NCBI GenBank assembly: GCA_936440205.1
Contig: OW387150.1
Span: 18,636,152 to 18,700,151 of the forward strand
Origin: Lepidonotus clava
Taxonomy: Eukaryota > Annelida > Polychaeta > Phyllodocida > Polynoidae
DNA: 64,000 nt
Direction: 5' to 3'
The stretch's first letter is position 1. The number at the start of each line of letters is the position of its first letter. Positions 1-11,690 of this stretch are shown here, in pieces. Under the pieces are notes generated by a model that was not told the origin of the DNA, made no database searches, and saw nothing but the letters and a program-made list of their open reading frames with translations. The translations under genes were made by a program, and so were the position numbers.

Positions 1-191
1 GATGGGCCATTCCTGCATCAGGAGTTATATTCCCGCACTGTGCTAACAATGAAGGGGCCATTCCCACATTAGTATTTTTCAAAAAAGTTAAATAATGTTC
101 GAAATGCCCACATATTTCAAGAAAATGGCACCTTAAAAAGTTGTTCCATGGGGCTTTTGATACTCAAAACTTTTTTCTAGGAATAGCCCTG
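1..191 (-). mobile_element. Short hAT-like TIR element, truncated by window edge
   Basis: It ends with CTAGGAATAGCCCTG at 177-191. Read in reverse it begins CAGGGCTATTCCTAG and continues with GAGTATCAAAAGCCCC, matching the left part of the complete copy at 55159-55373. Both copies also share phrases such as gcgggaatggcccc. Confidence 0.65.
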
Positions 192-320
192 GACATTGTA
201 TACATGTTGCATATGAGTTCATGACATTATCTTATGACAGGAAATGATTACAAAACCTCCTGACTGACGGCCTACCCCCTTTGATGTGACTGTGTTAGTA
301 TACTTCTTCGCACATCAAAG

Positions 321-765
321 TTTGTTGGGTTAGTTTAATGTCTGGCCAACCATTTACGGTTCTTTTAGTTTGACCAGACTGCACAAAGTAAAACTTTCCA
401 GCTAGTTTCATGCCAAAGGGGCAGTGAAATGAGGTGCCTATTTGTAGCAGTTGGACCCAATACCCTCTTTATAGGCCCAGACAATATCCCACCCAGTCAC
501 ATTATACTAACACCGGGCCGGCCAGTCATGTTTCGTGGTTCTTACTTTATACCGAGTGCCAGGCAATCAGTGACCACTTCCATTGTTAAAGTCTTTGGTG
601 TGACTCGGCCAGGGATAAATCCCAAGACCTTCCAGACTCGGAGCGGGCACTCTGCCAATTGAGCTACCGAGTCTGGTCTCCCCAATTGTCGCCTTCTACA
701 AACAGCAAGGGGCTGCTGGGGACACATTTTTCCCAGGAGGCTCCCAAGGAAATCCCCACCCTGGA
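321..765 (-). mobile_element. tRNA-derived SINE, near full length
   Basis: Read on the minus strand it has a tRNA-like head (tagctcaattggcagagtgc as the A box, then a degenerate B box near gggatttatcc). A body containing cctggcactcggtataaagt and gaggtgcctatttgtagcag in complement follows, then a tail reading ggccagacattaaactaacc. Partial copies recur at 7.4-8.8, 11.6, 13.9, 22.8, 24.8, 30.7, 38.9 and 50.8 kb. The tail end is (TTTG)n when read on the plus strand. Confidence 0.75.
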
Positions 766-1065
766 TCCCCATATTTGCCCTGAAGTGGGCATGATGTCCT
801 GTTCTTAAATATGTGTTCTAAAAGAACTAATTATCTTTGAACGATAATAAAAAAGCTAAAGATTACTTGGAGCATCAGGAATATTTTGATATTTACCTTT
901 TGACTGTAGGTTAAATACTCATTTTGCATTTCGAAAATAACCATAGTGTTATGTTCTGATTTATGGGTACCAGCCATGTGGTGGCCAAATATGGCCTTAT
1001 GGGGTGGAAGGGGTTAAGAAGGGTGCCAAGATCAATCGATGCTGTGACTGTTGCCAGCGCACTTT

Positions 1066-1310
1066 GAAAGGGAGACAGAGAGGGGAGGGAGGGGAGGGAG
1101 GGGAGGGAGGGAGGGAGGCAGGGAAAGAGAGAGGGAGACAGAGAGAGACAGGGAGAGACAGAGAGACAGGCATAGAGAGACAGAGACAGAGAGAGAGACA
1201 GAGATTTATCGGAGTATCAAGTATGTCATGCCGATGTCATCAGGATGTCATGCCAATGTCATCGGGATGTCATGCCGATGACACCCCGATGACACCCCAA
1301 TGACACCCCT
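1066..1310. repeat. Purine simple repeat plus short tandem repeat
   Basis: 1075-1205 is (GGGA)n grading into (GAGACA)n. 1222-1305 repeats a roughly 17-bp unit of the type gatgtcatgccgatgtcat and then turns into its own complement (gatgacaccccgatgacacc), so the right half can fold on the left. Reading frames here are products of the repeat. Confidence 0.85.
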
Positions 1311-1900
1311 TCACCCCCTTACCCCCATACAACATGGTTCGAGTCATACTCTCCAAGCAGTCACCAAAGGTTTCCCACCATTGAAGAAGAAAAACAGTTA
1401 CACTAATTAATTATTCATAAGAATGACGGAATCCCGAAGTCCATATATGGAAATTAAATAATGACGTCATCCATACACTCTTCACCGTAGTGGGGCTTTT
1501 TTTCGAAAAAGTTCCCCCCCATAGAGATTCTATATTGAATATCACATTCTCCAAGCAGATCGACAGTAGTAACCGACAAATGAAAAAAAAACCTAACTTG
1601 TTCGAAGAACCAGCATATTTTCAATATGGCCGCCCCCATGGGGGAATGAGGTGTTCTCGACCTAGTTTAATTCTATTTTTAGAATATTATTATGACATCA
1701 TCTCGTCAATCTCCAGGTAACGCCTTTTTTATGCACATTTTTACACTCTCAAGGCATTTCCTATGAGGACAGCATCACTCTCCAAGCAGTTTCTCTACTT
1801 CAGAAATAGCACGGTGTCCCCCCCTATTTTTTAACACTGACTTCTATGGGATTTGGGACAACCTATAACTCCGATATATCGGACTATCGACGTGATCCAC
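1311..1900. other. Noncoding, with three ctctccaagcag motifs
   Basis: No gene seen. The phrase ctccaagcag occurs near 1351, 1549 and 1780, spaced about 200-230 bases, suggesting an eroded tandem repeat. An inverted copy sits near 4878-4892. Confidence 0.4.
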
Positions 1901-1939
1901 AGGACGAAAACGGAGAATAATGGAGCAAAGCTTGAAGGC

Positions 1940-2790
1940 TTCACTAACTGAACACGTTTTAAAACATTTTGGCATGATTAAAAATATAGAACACTTCAAA
2001 ACGTTTTGGCAAAGGTAGAACTACTTAATTAACGAAGGGAAAAGGAAATGAGAGAAAAAATAGCTGTGTTATGCAAATGTAAAGCACCTGTGATCTTCAT
2101 CACAGCATAGATTTTATAAGTCTTCATATGCTAACTGACCCCTGACCTGAGGCACGTTGCAATGTAATCCTGGAACTCACCTGCTATTGACCATAAACAT
2201 CCCAGGGATTATGTGTCTGACTGATGAATGCCCTTCTTTGTTCAAGGTATATTATTGTGTGACCTTTCAATGACCTGTGTTGGGGGAACATAAGGCATGT
2301 ATAATTCTTTTCAGGAATGGGTTTCACTTTGAAAAATATTTCTAATCATATAATGAATTATGAGATTGTAAGCAACCCAATCCAACATAAAAAGGCTCTT
2401 ATGTTTTTGTATTGTTTGTTTGTGGGGTTAGTTTAACGTCTGGCCAACCCTTCAGGGTTCTACCAAAACGTTTTGTAGAGTAATGTAGTACAATAGGACA
2501 TGTGCCAAGTCAGGGTAATGTGTATTAGAGTACTCCTCCCACATTTTCCGAAACGTTTTCATGTGCAATGGTTACAAACATTTACATTGAATACCAAGGA
2601 GAATATGCTTCTGATTACACATTAATGCCACTGGCCTTTCGAGGATTGAAAATGTCACAACACACAAAAACGTTTTGGTAACTCCCCTACAGAAAGTGCT
2701 GGCATTTGGAACCCCGCTTTTTCAAGTTTCAGAACGACTTGGGAACTCTCATACAGAAAATATTGGCTGTGCCAAGGATATAACAAGGCC
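1940..2790. repeat. AAACGTTTT-rich repetitive DNA
   Basis: At least six copies of the palindrome AAACGTTTT or a one-base variant occur (for example near 1998, 2466, 2552, 2668). A SINE tail remnant lies at 2405-2460. The design resembles the ACAACGTTGT-rich element at 28946-30350, but no clear termini were found. Confidence 0.4.
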
Positions 2791-2910
2791 AACATTACTG
2801 TACTAGCCTAACCTTCTTTAAGGCTAGTGACCTATACTTTTAGGTCGAGGTTATCCTTAAGATAAGGGCATTTTAGGAATGACGTCAAAATTCAGGGGCC
2901 ATGAACCTTT

Positions 2911-4175
2911 TTTTTATTATTATTTTTTTTTTTTATTTGTGCAAAGCTTCACGTAGGTACATGTTCTTCCAGCCTTTCAGGAGTAGAAAAACAATATATA
3001 GCATTAAAAGGGAACAAAGAGAAATATGATTACATGAAATACTTATACTGTGATACTTTTTACATAAAAGGCGTAAATTCAGGCAGGATTTGTACGTATT
3101 ACAAGGATAATTTGTCAATTTAACTGGCAGAAATTACTTCAAAATATCTGAAACTCAAGAGAGAGTTCTTTAGTACATTTATCTATCATAATGTATGCCA
3201 ATAATTGATGTTACACATTTCTATCATGGTTCAGAACCTTGCAAAAGCTTAATATGTCCATTGATCGCTATTTGCTGCAAGGATCTATAGGTTGCAAAAT
3301 CCAGTCGTAGCCTCAGATGTCATTAAAGAGCATAATTGATTTTTAAACTTCACCTTTGTGGAAGATCGTTGTATTCCAATTGGGATCCTATCCCATAGCG
3401 TTATTCCATGGGTCAATGGACTTTTCATGATTTTTTTATTTTGCTTTTTATTTTTAAAATTTACCTTGTTATGACTTCTGAGTCATACCATGGGTCTTTG
3501 CTGTTCTATGATTATACAATTTTCACTCAGTCTATACATTAGTGAAAGATGATGTTGATGTCATCTTCATCCCGGTAATTAAATGTTATACAGCAGTCCA
3601 ATGTCTTTCACATCTAGATCAGCATGTACGTTACAGTCAATTATTCTAATAGCTTTGTCTTGCAATGAGTCCAATTTCCGTATCTGATATAAAGGTCTGC
3701 GCTCAATCATGAAATTGGCATAATCATAAACTGGTATGTAGTCTGTAGATTGTAGCAGCTATATCAGCCGTTACTAACTTACGAATTTTACCCAGGTGTT
3801 GAATGCATACATTCATTTCATCGTGTTTACTTTTCAGGAATTCAGTGAAGGACAAGTTACTGTCTATAGCAACACCTAAATATACATAATGTGGTACAGT
3901 TTCTAGGGGTGTATCTTTCAAGTAGACTGTAGATATTGTCTGATCATTGGAATGCAGTGAAAATAGTATGTGCTTTGTCTTGTCAACATTAATCGTTATC
4001 TTATTAGTATCGCACCAATCACAAATAACCTTAAGACTTTGCTGGATTTTAGTCATTGCAGTGCTCGGGTCAGTATCAGAGCAGTATACAACTGTATCAT
4101 CAGCATATAATAAAATAATGGGCATTTTGGTGTCAAAAAGTTTTAGGCATTTTGTGTCAGCTTTCAGTAGCATTT
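2911..4175 (-). mobile_element. 5'-truncated non-LTR retrotransposon (LINE), RT C-terminal part
   Basis: Minus-strand coding at 3724-4173 contains the RT catalytic box ILLYADDTVVY followed by ICDWCDTNKITINVDKTK and YLGVAIDSNLSF, the usual thumb-side sequence of CR1/L2/Jockey-type LINEs. Recognisable but decayed C-terminal coding continues to about 3290 (RIRKLDSLQDKAIRII, then a region resembling THGITLWDRIP). A T-rich run at 2911-2935 is the complement of the A-rich 3' tail. The element is dead: it has lost everything upstream of the YADD box and holds stops in its C-terminal part. It inserted next to or into the MITE at 4165-4376. Confidence 0.8.
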
Positions 4176-4376
4176 CAGTGGTAAATCAGTGAAAATAAGT
4201 GGAAAAACAGTGGTTGAGCAGTGGTAAATCAGTATGTCCGAAATATTTAAATGAGTTGCCAGTAACAGGTCAGTGTAAAATCAGTAGCATTTCAGTAACT
4301 CTTTTAAATATTTCCGACATACAGATTCAGGAAGTGTCCACTGCCATTTGTTCCGGGAAGTTCCAGTTAAACGTCC
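4165..4376. mobile_element. MITE with CCCGGAACAAA terminus, incomplete
   Basis: The right end is tttgttccggg. The body contains the near-palindromic pair tatgtccgaaatatttaaa and its complement, plus many cagtgg/aatcagtg words. It is homologous in inverse orientation to the copy at 36606-36842. Its left terminus is missing where the LINE begins. Confidence 0.6.
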
Positions 4377-5150
4377 CATAGCCTATTGAGTGGTCGCAGC
4401 TTCTTAGACCCTATTGCAATATCATTAAGGATCCAAGACATGATTCGACTACGTAAATAAAAAGGGTGCTGAATTCAGTGTCCCGGATCAGTTAGCCTGT
4501 TGCCCTGTCTTACTGTTTGATCTCTAATGTTGTTTCCCGACCAGCGAAATGTGAAAGTGCCCGGATTGAAGACTATGAAAGGAAGCGGAAATAACACGAT
4601 TTTGACGAGGTAAAAGACGGATTTATGACGTTACAACTGGAATCAGTATTTTCAAACAGAATGATGCTATGATTGCCGTGGGAATGTCGAGTTACGTGAT
4701 TCGAGTTCCAGGATTCGTGATGGGAGGATGAGACCGTATATCTTTAACATACCAGAATTTACTCAGATCTAACAATCCCGTCAAGCACCGTCGCTACTTA
4801 GCAAGTGAGCATTGCAGAATTTGGACCCAACTTCCTGTGCGTCACAACTCGTCAATCTCCAACCAGATTTCACATGATCTGCTTGGAGAGTGTTAACTAG
4901 TGGTGGGAACAAAGCAAAGTCGCAGCCCACTTCGTGGCTTCCTGAATGTCTATGCGTCTGGGGAGTCCACCCGACTCAGCCACGTCGCCACCCCTGTAGA
5001 CTGCGGTCAATCTGTGAAATCTTGTTTTATTTTATGTACGTAACAAATCTAGAGCCGTAGTCTCTTGTTATATATCAATTTATGTTTAGGGAGAAAGATA
5101 AAATTGCACTGCTCTTTTATATTTGTATATATTAACACTATTCACCTCAT
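4377..5150. other. No recognised gene or element
   Basis: Low coding potential. Only an inverted copy of the ctccaagcag motif (about 4878-4892) was noted. Confidence 0.4.
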
Positions 5151-5154
5151 TAAG

Positions 5155-6240
5155 ATTAATTAATTAATTAAAGGAAACCTTGCACATAGTTTTTCAAACG
5201 CCTATTCTTTATTGAATGAGCTTCTCATGGTTATTCTGAAAATATTTCAATAACAAAAATTGGAAAATGTTTAAGTTTTAGTGAATTATAGAGGAAATAT
5301 TTGGGAATTCCCTAATTTCTGGGCTTGTCAATACTCCCCTTGCTACGTCATAATAATGGGATATCCCTTTCAAAAGAACTTAGGAATTTCAGGTAATTGA
5401 ATGAACTAAGATTAATAAAATATACAATTAATAATAGCTTGTATGGGGCTAAATAAAAATATGTTAAGCTTATGCTTAATTTCTTTTCTATACAGATTTG
5501 AGGCTTGGGAATTCCCTTTTATTTAAACCTGGGATTCCCAATAAGTGTCCTTGTGACATCACAAATTAGGGGATGTCCCTTAAAAACATACAAAATAGAC
5601 CAAATATTAAAGTGTCATTATTCTGTCTTCATTTGGAATATCTTTAAAATATCTCTAGCATCATTAATTTTGTTCTTGATATATTGTTCATGCTCAACGA
5701 ATTTCATTCAAAAATAACTGTTCTCTAATTATGTGAAAGCTTTCCTTTAATGAGTTAATGGGGGTCATTTGGGGTCAATAGTGTCTGAATGCCCTTTCTA
5801 TCAGGCTGTAGCCCCATGAATGCAGGGCTACTCAGTACTCCCCTTGCTACGTCACAGCTATGGGAATTCCTTCTAAAGTTGTTTTGGGATTCCCTGGTTA
5901 ATGAATGGTTGTAGATGGATATATATTTTGATTTATTTTGAGTTGCGTCAGGTCAGATATATTTACTTTTTGTTAGCCAAGATTGTTTTACAGATTCTAC
6001 AGGGGTGGGGATTCCCTTCTAAGGAAAGATGGGATTCCCCAAGAACTCCCCTTGCTATGTCATAAATTAGGGTGAATTTCCCTTAGAAATGTGATAAAAT
6101 ATAAGTTTATTAATGTCCCATAACTGTGTGTAAACTAAATATTTTCCTTCCATTTTGCTAACATTGATACTGCAAGTAGTGAATAACATACTGAATTCAA
6201 TTAATTGAAAAATGACCATCCTGCAGTTATGTGCAAGCTT
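5155..6240 (+). repeat. Dispersed internally repetitive element, copy a
   Basis: The first part (about 5165-5490) matches 52606-52960 over several hundred bases. Within it the phrase actccccttgctacgtca recurs at about 5334, 5837 and 6044, each near a ggaattccc word, so it is built from diverged units of 200-500 bases. A segment near 5754-5815 (gggtcatttggggtcaatag, ctttctatcaggctg) is homologous in complement to the interior of the PIF-like MITE at 25537-25963. Family unknown. Confidence 0.6.
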
Positions 6241-6344
6241 TCCTTAAAGGTTAGTTCTTAAGGTTAGCTCAAATTGAAGCCAGAATTTTAATATTTGTCA
6301 AACATTTTGTAGTGGATCTCTTAGTTTAGGCTTGACAATAATAT

Positions 6345-6405
6345 TTGTTTGTTTGTTGGATTATTTTAACGTCTGGCCAACCCTTCAGGGTTCTTTCAAG
6401 ACTAA
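6345..6405 (-). mobile_element. SINE tail fragment
   Basis: tttgtttgttgga followed by taacgtctggccaaccc and cagggttctttc, the 3' tail of the tRNA-derived SINE in complement. Confidence 0.6.
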
Positions 6406-6441
6406 GATGAGAATAAATCTAAGGTAAGGTTTGAAAATCTA

Positions 6442-6599
6442 GCCCCATACCCACCAAGTGACTTTCACGGAGTCGACCGACAGATCAGAACTAAAATCAG
6501 CTGACTCTAATGATTGCCTGTTAGTATAATACATTGAAATGTGCATGTTTAATCTGAATCGGTGCTGACTGAGGAAAAATTGCCTAGTGGGTATGGGGC
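6442..6599. mobile_element. Short MITE with GCCCCATACCCAC termini
   Basis: 158 bp, bounded by GCCCCATACCCACCA and TAGTGGGTATGGGGC. TTAA follows on the right; the left flank is TCTA. Same terminal family as 11127-11368 and as the split copy at 60022-61116. Confidence 0.65.
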
Positions 6600-7384
6600 T
6601 TAAACTGGAATTAGGAATCTCAGGTTAGCAAATCTTAGATTAGGCTAGTATTTATGATTACCTTAGTTCGATATTGTGAGCTAGTATTTGAATTTAGTAA
6701 TGAACAGTCAATTAATTTTTGACAAACAGTTTCTATACACATATTCATCATAACATAACCTTCCTTCTACTGTTTCCATCTTCAGGTATCATCCTAAAAG
6801 GAGTGAAGATTTTACAAATACTTTGCACATCTACACCGAATAAACCAGCGAAAACTATTTGAAAAAAGTTATTATTTTGATTTTACTGTGATGGTCAAGT
6901 TAGATTGCAGTTACAATGTTGTGAATAACTAAGTAACAACATTGCTGGGAGTCAAAAAATCAATATATAACACTGTAAATCTAAAGTTGTAGTATGGTTG
7001 TACATTACACACTGATGTAAGTCAAGGATAGAAAAAAAAAAAATTCTACAGGATACTGAATTCTTTAAAATAGAAAAAGAAGAAGCGTAAAACAGGCTAA
7101 CATTACCATCAAAGGCTGTTACCATCAAAGGTGGTGGGGTATACAGTAACACCATTTGCCTATGATAGTCCTATTCTTTCCACATTAGTTTGTGAGCCGA
7201 GGCTGAATAGCCCCTCTGCTCGCTGTATGCTACCTTGAAATGACAGAATTGTTCTGTCAACTGCCTTATGACGGAGATCCCCTGACATCACATATGATGT
7301 CATAGTTCTCCCAGGGGCCAGTGATGAGTCACTGGGCCCAGACTCAGGTCCCAGGGGCCTGAATAGGAGCCTGGTTACAGGGAA
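6600..7384. other. No recognised gene or element
   Basis: AT-rich DNA without splice-like or coding signals. The stretch 7190-7380 is slightly GC-richer and contains short internal repeats of ccaggggcc. Confidence 0.35.
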
Positions 7385-8160
7385 AGTTTGTTTGTTTGTT
7401 TGTTGGGTTACTTTAACATCCAGCCAATCCTTTAGGGTTCTTTTACCAGACTGCACAAGGTAAAGTTTTTCAGCTAGTTTTCACGCCACAGGGGCAGTGA
7501 CCGAATCTATTAAATGAGGTGCCTATTTGTAGCAGTGGTACCCAATGCCATCTTTATAGAGCTGCCACACTAAGATATCATGTCATAGGCCCACACAATA
7601 CCCCACCCATTGTTATAATACTGACATTGGGCCAATCAGTCATGTTTCGTAGTCCTTACTTTATACCGAGTGCCAGGCAAGCAGTGACCACTGCCATTGT
7701 TAAAGTCTTTGGTGTGACTCAGCCAAGGTTTGTTTGTTTGCAGGATGAGTTTAACGTCCTGCCAACCCTTTAGGGTTCTTTTACCAGACTGCAAAAGGTT
7801 ATGCTTTTCAGCTAGTTTTACGCCACAGGGGTGGCGACCAAATCTATGATTGTTTGTTTGTGGGATAAGTTTAACGTCCGGCCAGCCCTTCAGGGTTCTT
7901 TTACCAGACTGCACAAGGTAAAGCCTTTCAGCTTATTTTACGCCACAGGGGGCGGTGACCAAATCTATGAAATGAGGTGCCTATTTGTAGCAGTGGGACC
8001 CAATGCCCTCTTTATAGTGCTGCCACACCGAGATATCATGTCATAGGCCCACACAATACCCCACCCAGTCACATTATACTGACACCAGGCCGCCAGTCAT
8101 GTTCCAAATCTATGAAATGAGGTGCCTATTTGTAGCAGTGGGACCCAGCCAAGGTGTGAC
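7385..8160 (-). mobile_element. Cluster of SINE fragments
   Basis: Three separate tails (about 7386, 7728 and 7852) and two or more body segments of the tRNA-derived SINE lie head to tail. The body phrase gaggtgcctatttgtagcag occurs at about 7515, 7974 and 8117. The cluster shows repeated insertion of SINE into SINE. Confidence 0.75.
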
Positions 8161-8219
8161 GTAACCGTCATGTTAAACAACCATCCTTTTTTGGTTTGTT
8201 TGTTACTTACTAAAATGTC

Positions 8220-8480
8220 ACATAACTGTTACATTATTTTTCTGTGAGGTTGAGACTTCACCAAAATAGAATTTTATCATAACATTCTGGTGAGGTTAGG
8301 TCAAGATCAAATTAAATTTAGGTGAGGACTAGACCTGACTTCAACAGAATGTTATTGTGACCTCCTGACCAGGGGAGGTCCCAACCTTACCTAAACAGAA
8401 TGTTAATGTGATGTTCTGATTACGTCAGGTCTTAACCTTACCTAAACAATATGTTACCGTAACCATCTTATTAGGTAAGG
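8220..8480. repeat. Degenerate ~50-bp tandem repeat
   Basis: Units containing aaccttacctaaacagaatg recur at about 8382 and 8433, and older units (cagaatgttattgtgacctc) precede them. All carry gaatgtta-nn-gtgac words. Confidence 0.55.
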
Positions 8481-8830
8481 TGTCACGGGGTATACTCGGC
8501 CAAGGATAAATCCAATGACCTCCCAGACTTGAAGCAGACACTTTTGCAATTGAGCTACAGAGTCTGGTCTCCTCATTTGTTGCCTTCTATGAACAGCAAG
8601 GGGCTGCTGGGGTTTGTTTGTTTGCGGGATTAGTTTTAACGTCTGGCCAACCCTTTAGGGTTCTTTTACCAGACTGCACAAGGTAAAGCTTTTCAGCTAG
8701 TTTTATGCCACAGGGGGGCTGCTGGGAACACATTCTTCCCAGGCAAGGGGCTGCTCGGGACACATTCTTCCAAGGAGGCTCCCAAAGGAACCCCCACCCC
8801 GGAGGGGGCAGGTAAACAAGGAAGTGTTCC
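8481..8830 (-). mobile_element. SINE interrupted by a second SINE tail
   Basis: A tRNA-like head in complement (gagctacagagtctggtctc) at about 8550 is followed at 8613 by an inserted (TTTG)n tail. The 5' head resumes at about 8717, with part of it duplicated (ggggctgctgggaacacatt and ggggctgctcgggacacatt). Confidence 0.7.
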
Positions 8831-10152
8831 CATAGTATTAGTAGGGGTGGGAAAGTTTTCGCCAATTAGGCTAATCAGGCATCTTTATGTAGCAAATATC
8901 AAGGTACCATTGATTCATGTTTTTTTAAGAAAATTAGTAGAAGGGAATCTAAGTCTAGGGATTTTCAAAGTGAGGTCCTCCACTCTCTTGATCCATTCGG
9001 TAAATAGACAATTTTTAGACGAGGCAAAAGGAGTGGGTTCTTGGGAGTCAGGGGCCACCTTGGGCCCTTTAGAAATAGACAGGAGTGTCTATAAGGTTCG
9101 ACCCATCTTGGATCTATGTCCTTAGTCTGAAATCCAATTCTTCTCAATTATTTTTTTCAGTTTTCTTGAGATTTCAGATTCTGGATGAAGTTTACTATAT
9201 GGATCTTCACATCGAGAAAGCACTCATGGTCCCCAGAGTTGAAGTGTTGACCAATGTCAGAATTCAAGACCTTCTTACTAATTTGTAAAAATGGTCCTGG
9301 AATCAGTCCATTAATCTTCTCTTGGTTCGGCCCAGATACAATATAAGCCGCACCTCCTATACGTGATGCAATACACCAGATTTGAACTCTGACACGAGAC
9401 ATTTGTTTTGGAGATGTAACTGCCTTTTGTGGTGGTGGAGGATATTCTGCCTCCTGTGTTCAGTCTGGTACAATATCTGCACTCAGAATTATGACATGTA
9501 TGATGTTGTATATATGGCCTGAGAGCGCCATAGGGTGTTTTGTAGTTATATCAGGATGAAAGTCAGTGCATGCCCTTACTAATTGACATGTTTGGCTAGG
9601 GGGCCTTCTGAAAGTCAAACATAAGATGAGGGGGTTTTTATGTAGAGTTTTTTTCTTTGAAGACCTGGTCAGAATATCCCAAGGTTTTCACTATTTTAGT
9701 GAGGTTGTTGAACGTGGGGTGGAAAGTTGTGACCAATATGTTTCTATTGCTCACGGGTTCCTCCCCCTGTATTTTTGGAAGAGTGGGCTGGGGTCTAGCA
9801 TGCTTCCATGCCCTCATATAGGATTCCACCATTAGGTCCACTGGGTATCCCCTCTCCCTGAAATGGGCTGCTTTGATTAAGGCATATTTTTTTAAATCTT
9901 CATCCTTAGAGCATATACATCTAAGTCTAAGAAATTGGCCGTAGGGAATGCCTTTCTTATAGTGGGTCAGGTGGGCAGAATCAAAGTGTAAATAATTAAT
10001 TGCATCTGTTGGTTTTGTGTTTAGGTCAGTGTGCAAACCTCCTCGGTTTACAGAAACTAGCGTGTCCAAGAAAGGTATATTGTTTTCAGAAATTTCTGCT
10101 GCGAATTTAATGGATTGGTTTACCTGATTCAGATATGTAATAAATGAATTTA

Positions 10153-10449
10153 TTTGTTTATTTATTTATTTTCTTTTTTTTACTTCAACTGCACTTTTTT
10201 TTAGTGCCCCAGGTGGAAGGCTGGTTGGAGAAGCATACTAGCTTGCACTGCACCTTTTAGGACTCTGCACCACACCAGACATGCCTCAGACTCTCCAAGA
10301 GTCCAGCAGTCTGGATCCAGATCCAATCAGAAACCACCTCTGGTTGCCATGGAGTTGTTGACAGGTCACTATAAATACCCAGTCCCCCCATCAGACTGGC
10401 CCTGATCACGGTAGCATCTCAAACACACAGCTCTCAAGCCACATATTCC
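10153..10449 (-). mobile_element. Unclassified retro-inserted sequence with 20-bp target duplication
   Basis: 297 bp flanked by identical copies of ATATGTAATAAATGAATTTA (10133-10152 and 10450-10469). On the minus strand it ends in an A-rich tail (aaaaaaaagaaaataaataa), so target-primed reverse transcription is likely. On the plus strand it holds a TATA-like tcactataaatacc. It lacks tRNA boxes and is unlike the SINE here. It could be a SINE of another class or a processed noncoding RNA. Confidence 0.7.
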
Positions 10450-10511
10450 ATATGTAATAAATGAATTTAATTCACATCTGCCATGTCTCCAGATTAAGAA
10501 AATGTTATCAA

Positions 10512-10817
10512 CAGGGTACCAACTGAAAGTCCATTTTCAAATTCCCTGTGTTTTCCCTGTCCAGCTGCAATTTTTCCCTAGTCATATCCAGCAAGTTTTT
10601 CAAATTTAAAAGCCTCTGCGTGCAGAAAAATTTGGACAACCCAACAACAAAATGTTAAATTCCTAATAATATCTTGAGAATCAGGAATTTCAGGATCTGG
10701 CCAAATGAAATTCCCTGTGTTTCCCCTGTGTTTTGGCAAAATTTCCAAATTCCCTGCGTTTTCCCTGTCAGGGAATTTTTTTGGCCATTTTCCCTGTTTT
10801 CCCTGTGTGGTACCCTG
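10512..10817. mobile_element. hAT-like TIR element
   Basis: 306 bp bounded by CAGGGTACCA and TGGTACCCTG. Flanks TATCAA and AATCAA match at five of six positions. The interior repeats ttccctgtgttttccctg near both ends. Inserted in the Penelope-like element. Confidence 0.75.
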
Positions 10818-11126
10818 AATCAATAATCCGTACCCTAACTAGAGGTTGGAGTCTGTAGGTGTATACAAAATTACTCCTCAAAGTATCCCATGAAAAGATT
10901 TGCCAGGGTTGGGGCAACTCTGGTGCCCATGGATGTACCTCCAATTTGCAAGTAATGTTTCCAATTGAATTGAGAGTTGTTTATAGTTATTTATTTTTGA
11001 GGTCTGTATTTTGCTAGCCAATGTGCAAGCCCTCCTCCCCTCCCCATTGGGTATGTTAGTGTAATCGGGCGGGAGTGTTTGATTCACAACATCCCAAACT
11101 GCCAAAAAGTGTCTGGTGTCTTTTAA

Positions 11127-11368
11127 GCCCCATGCCCACTAACCGACTCGCCGACCGTCGGCATCGGCGTAAAATTATTAAACATATTTAATAAGGATCG
11201 GCATGATCGGTGCCGACAGTCGGCACCAATGGCCGGCGCGGATGGCCGACGTCAGTGCCGACCATTGGTGCCGATTATGTTTGGGTATGCATGCAAGTAG
11301 CATCAGCGCCAACGGCCGTGCTGACGTTGGCGCCGATTCTTGCCAAAATCGCGTAGTGGGTATACCGC
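11127..11368. mobile_element. MITE with TTAA target duplication
   Basis: 242 bp with ends GCCCCATGCCCACTA and TAGTGGGTATACCGC, TTAA on both sides. The interior repeats ggccgac/gtcggca words (unusually CpG-rich, for example cggcatcggcg). Inserted in the RT part of the Penelope-like element. Confidence 0.75.
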
Positions 11369-11632
11369 TTAAAGTAAGATGGGATGTGGGGGACAGTTGG
11401 TTTTGTAAAGATGTTCACAAGGGAGGGAATTTCTGTAGCACACCCATTGGCCGAGACCACAGGTCGTCCTGGTGGAGGGGAATCTGGTTTGTGTATAATG
11501 AGTAAAAGATAAAGGTGGGGGTTCCTAGTGTTTATCTCTGAAAGCCTTGTTTTTACCCTCCCAGAGATCTCCCCAGAGGTGTAGAGGCCCTCCAGGTAAT
11601 TATCTATTCTAGTTGTATGCATCTCGGTTGGT

Positions 11633-11690
11633 GGTTTGTTTGTTTGTTGGGGTAGTTTAACGTCCGGCCAACCCTTATGGGTTCTTGGTT
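11633..11690 (-). mobile_element. SINE tail fragment
   Basis: tttgtttgttggggtagttt followed by aacgtccggccaaccc, the SINE 3' tail in complement, inserted in the Penelope-like element. Confidence 0.65.

Noticed and set aside
615-680. tRNA-like sequence with A and B boxes (also at 8540, 30905, 50830)
   Set aside because: It is always attached to the same SINE body, has no folded acceptor stem and recurs many times; not a tRNA gene.
1004-1303. Arg/Glu-rich open frame
   Set aside because: Direct translation of the GGGA/GAGACA simple repeat; not a protein.
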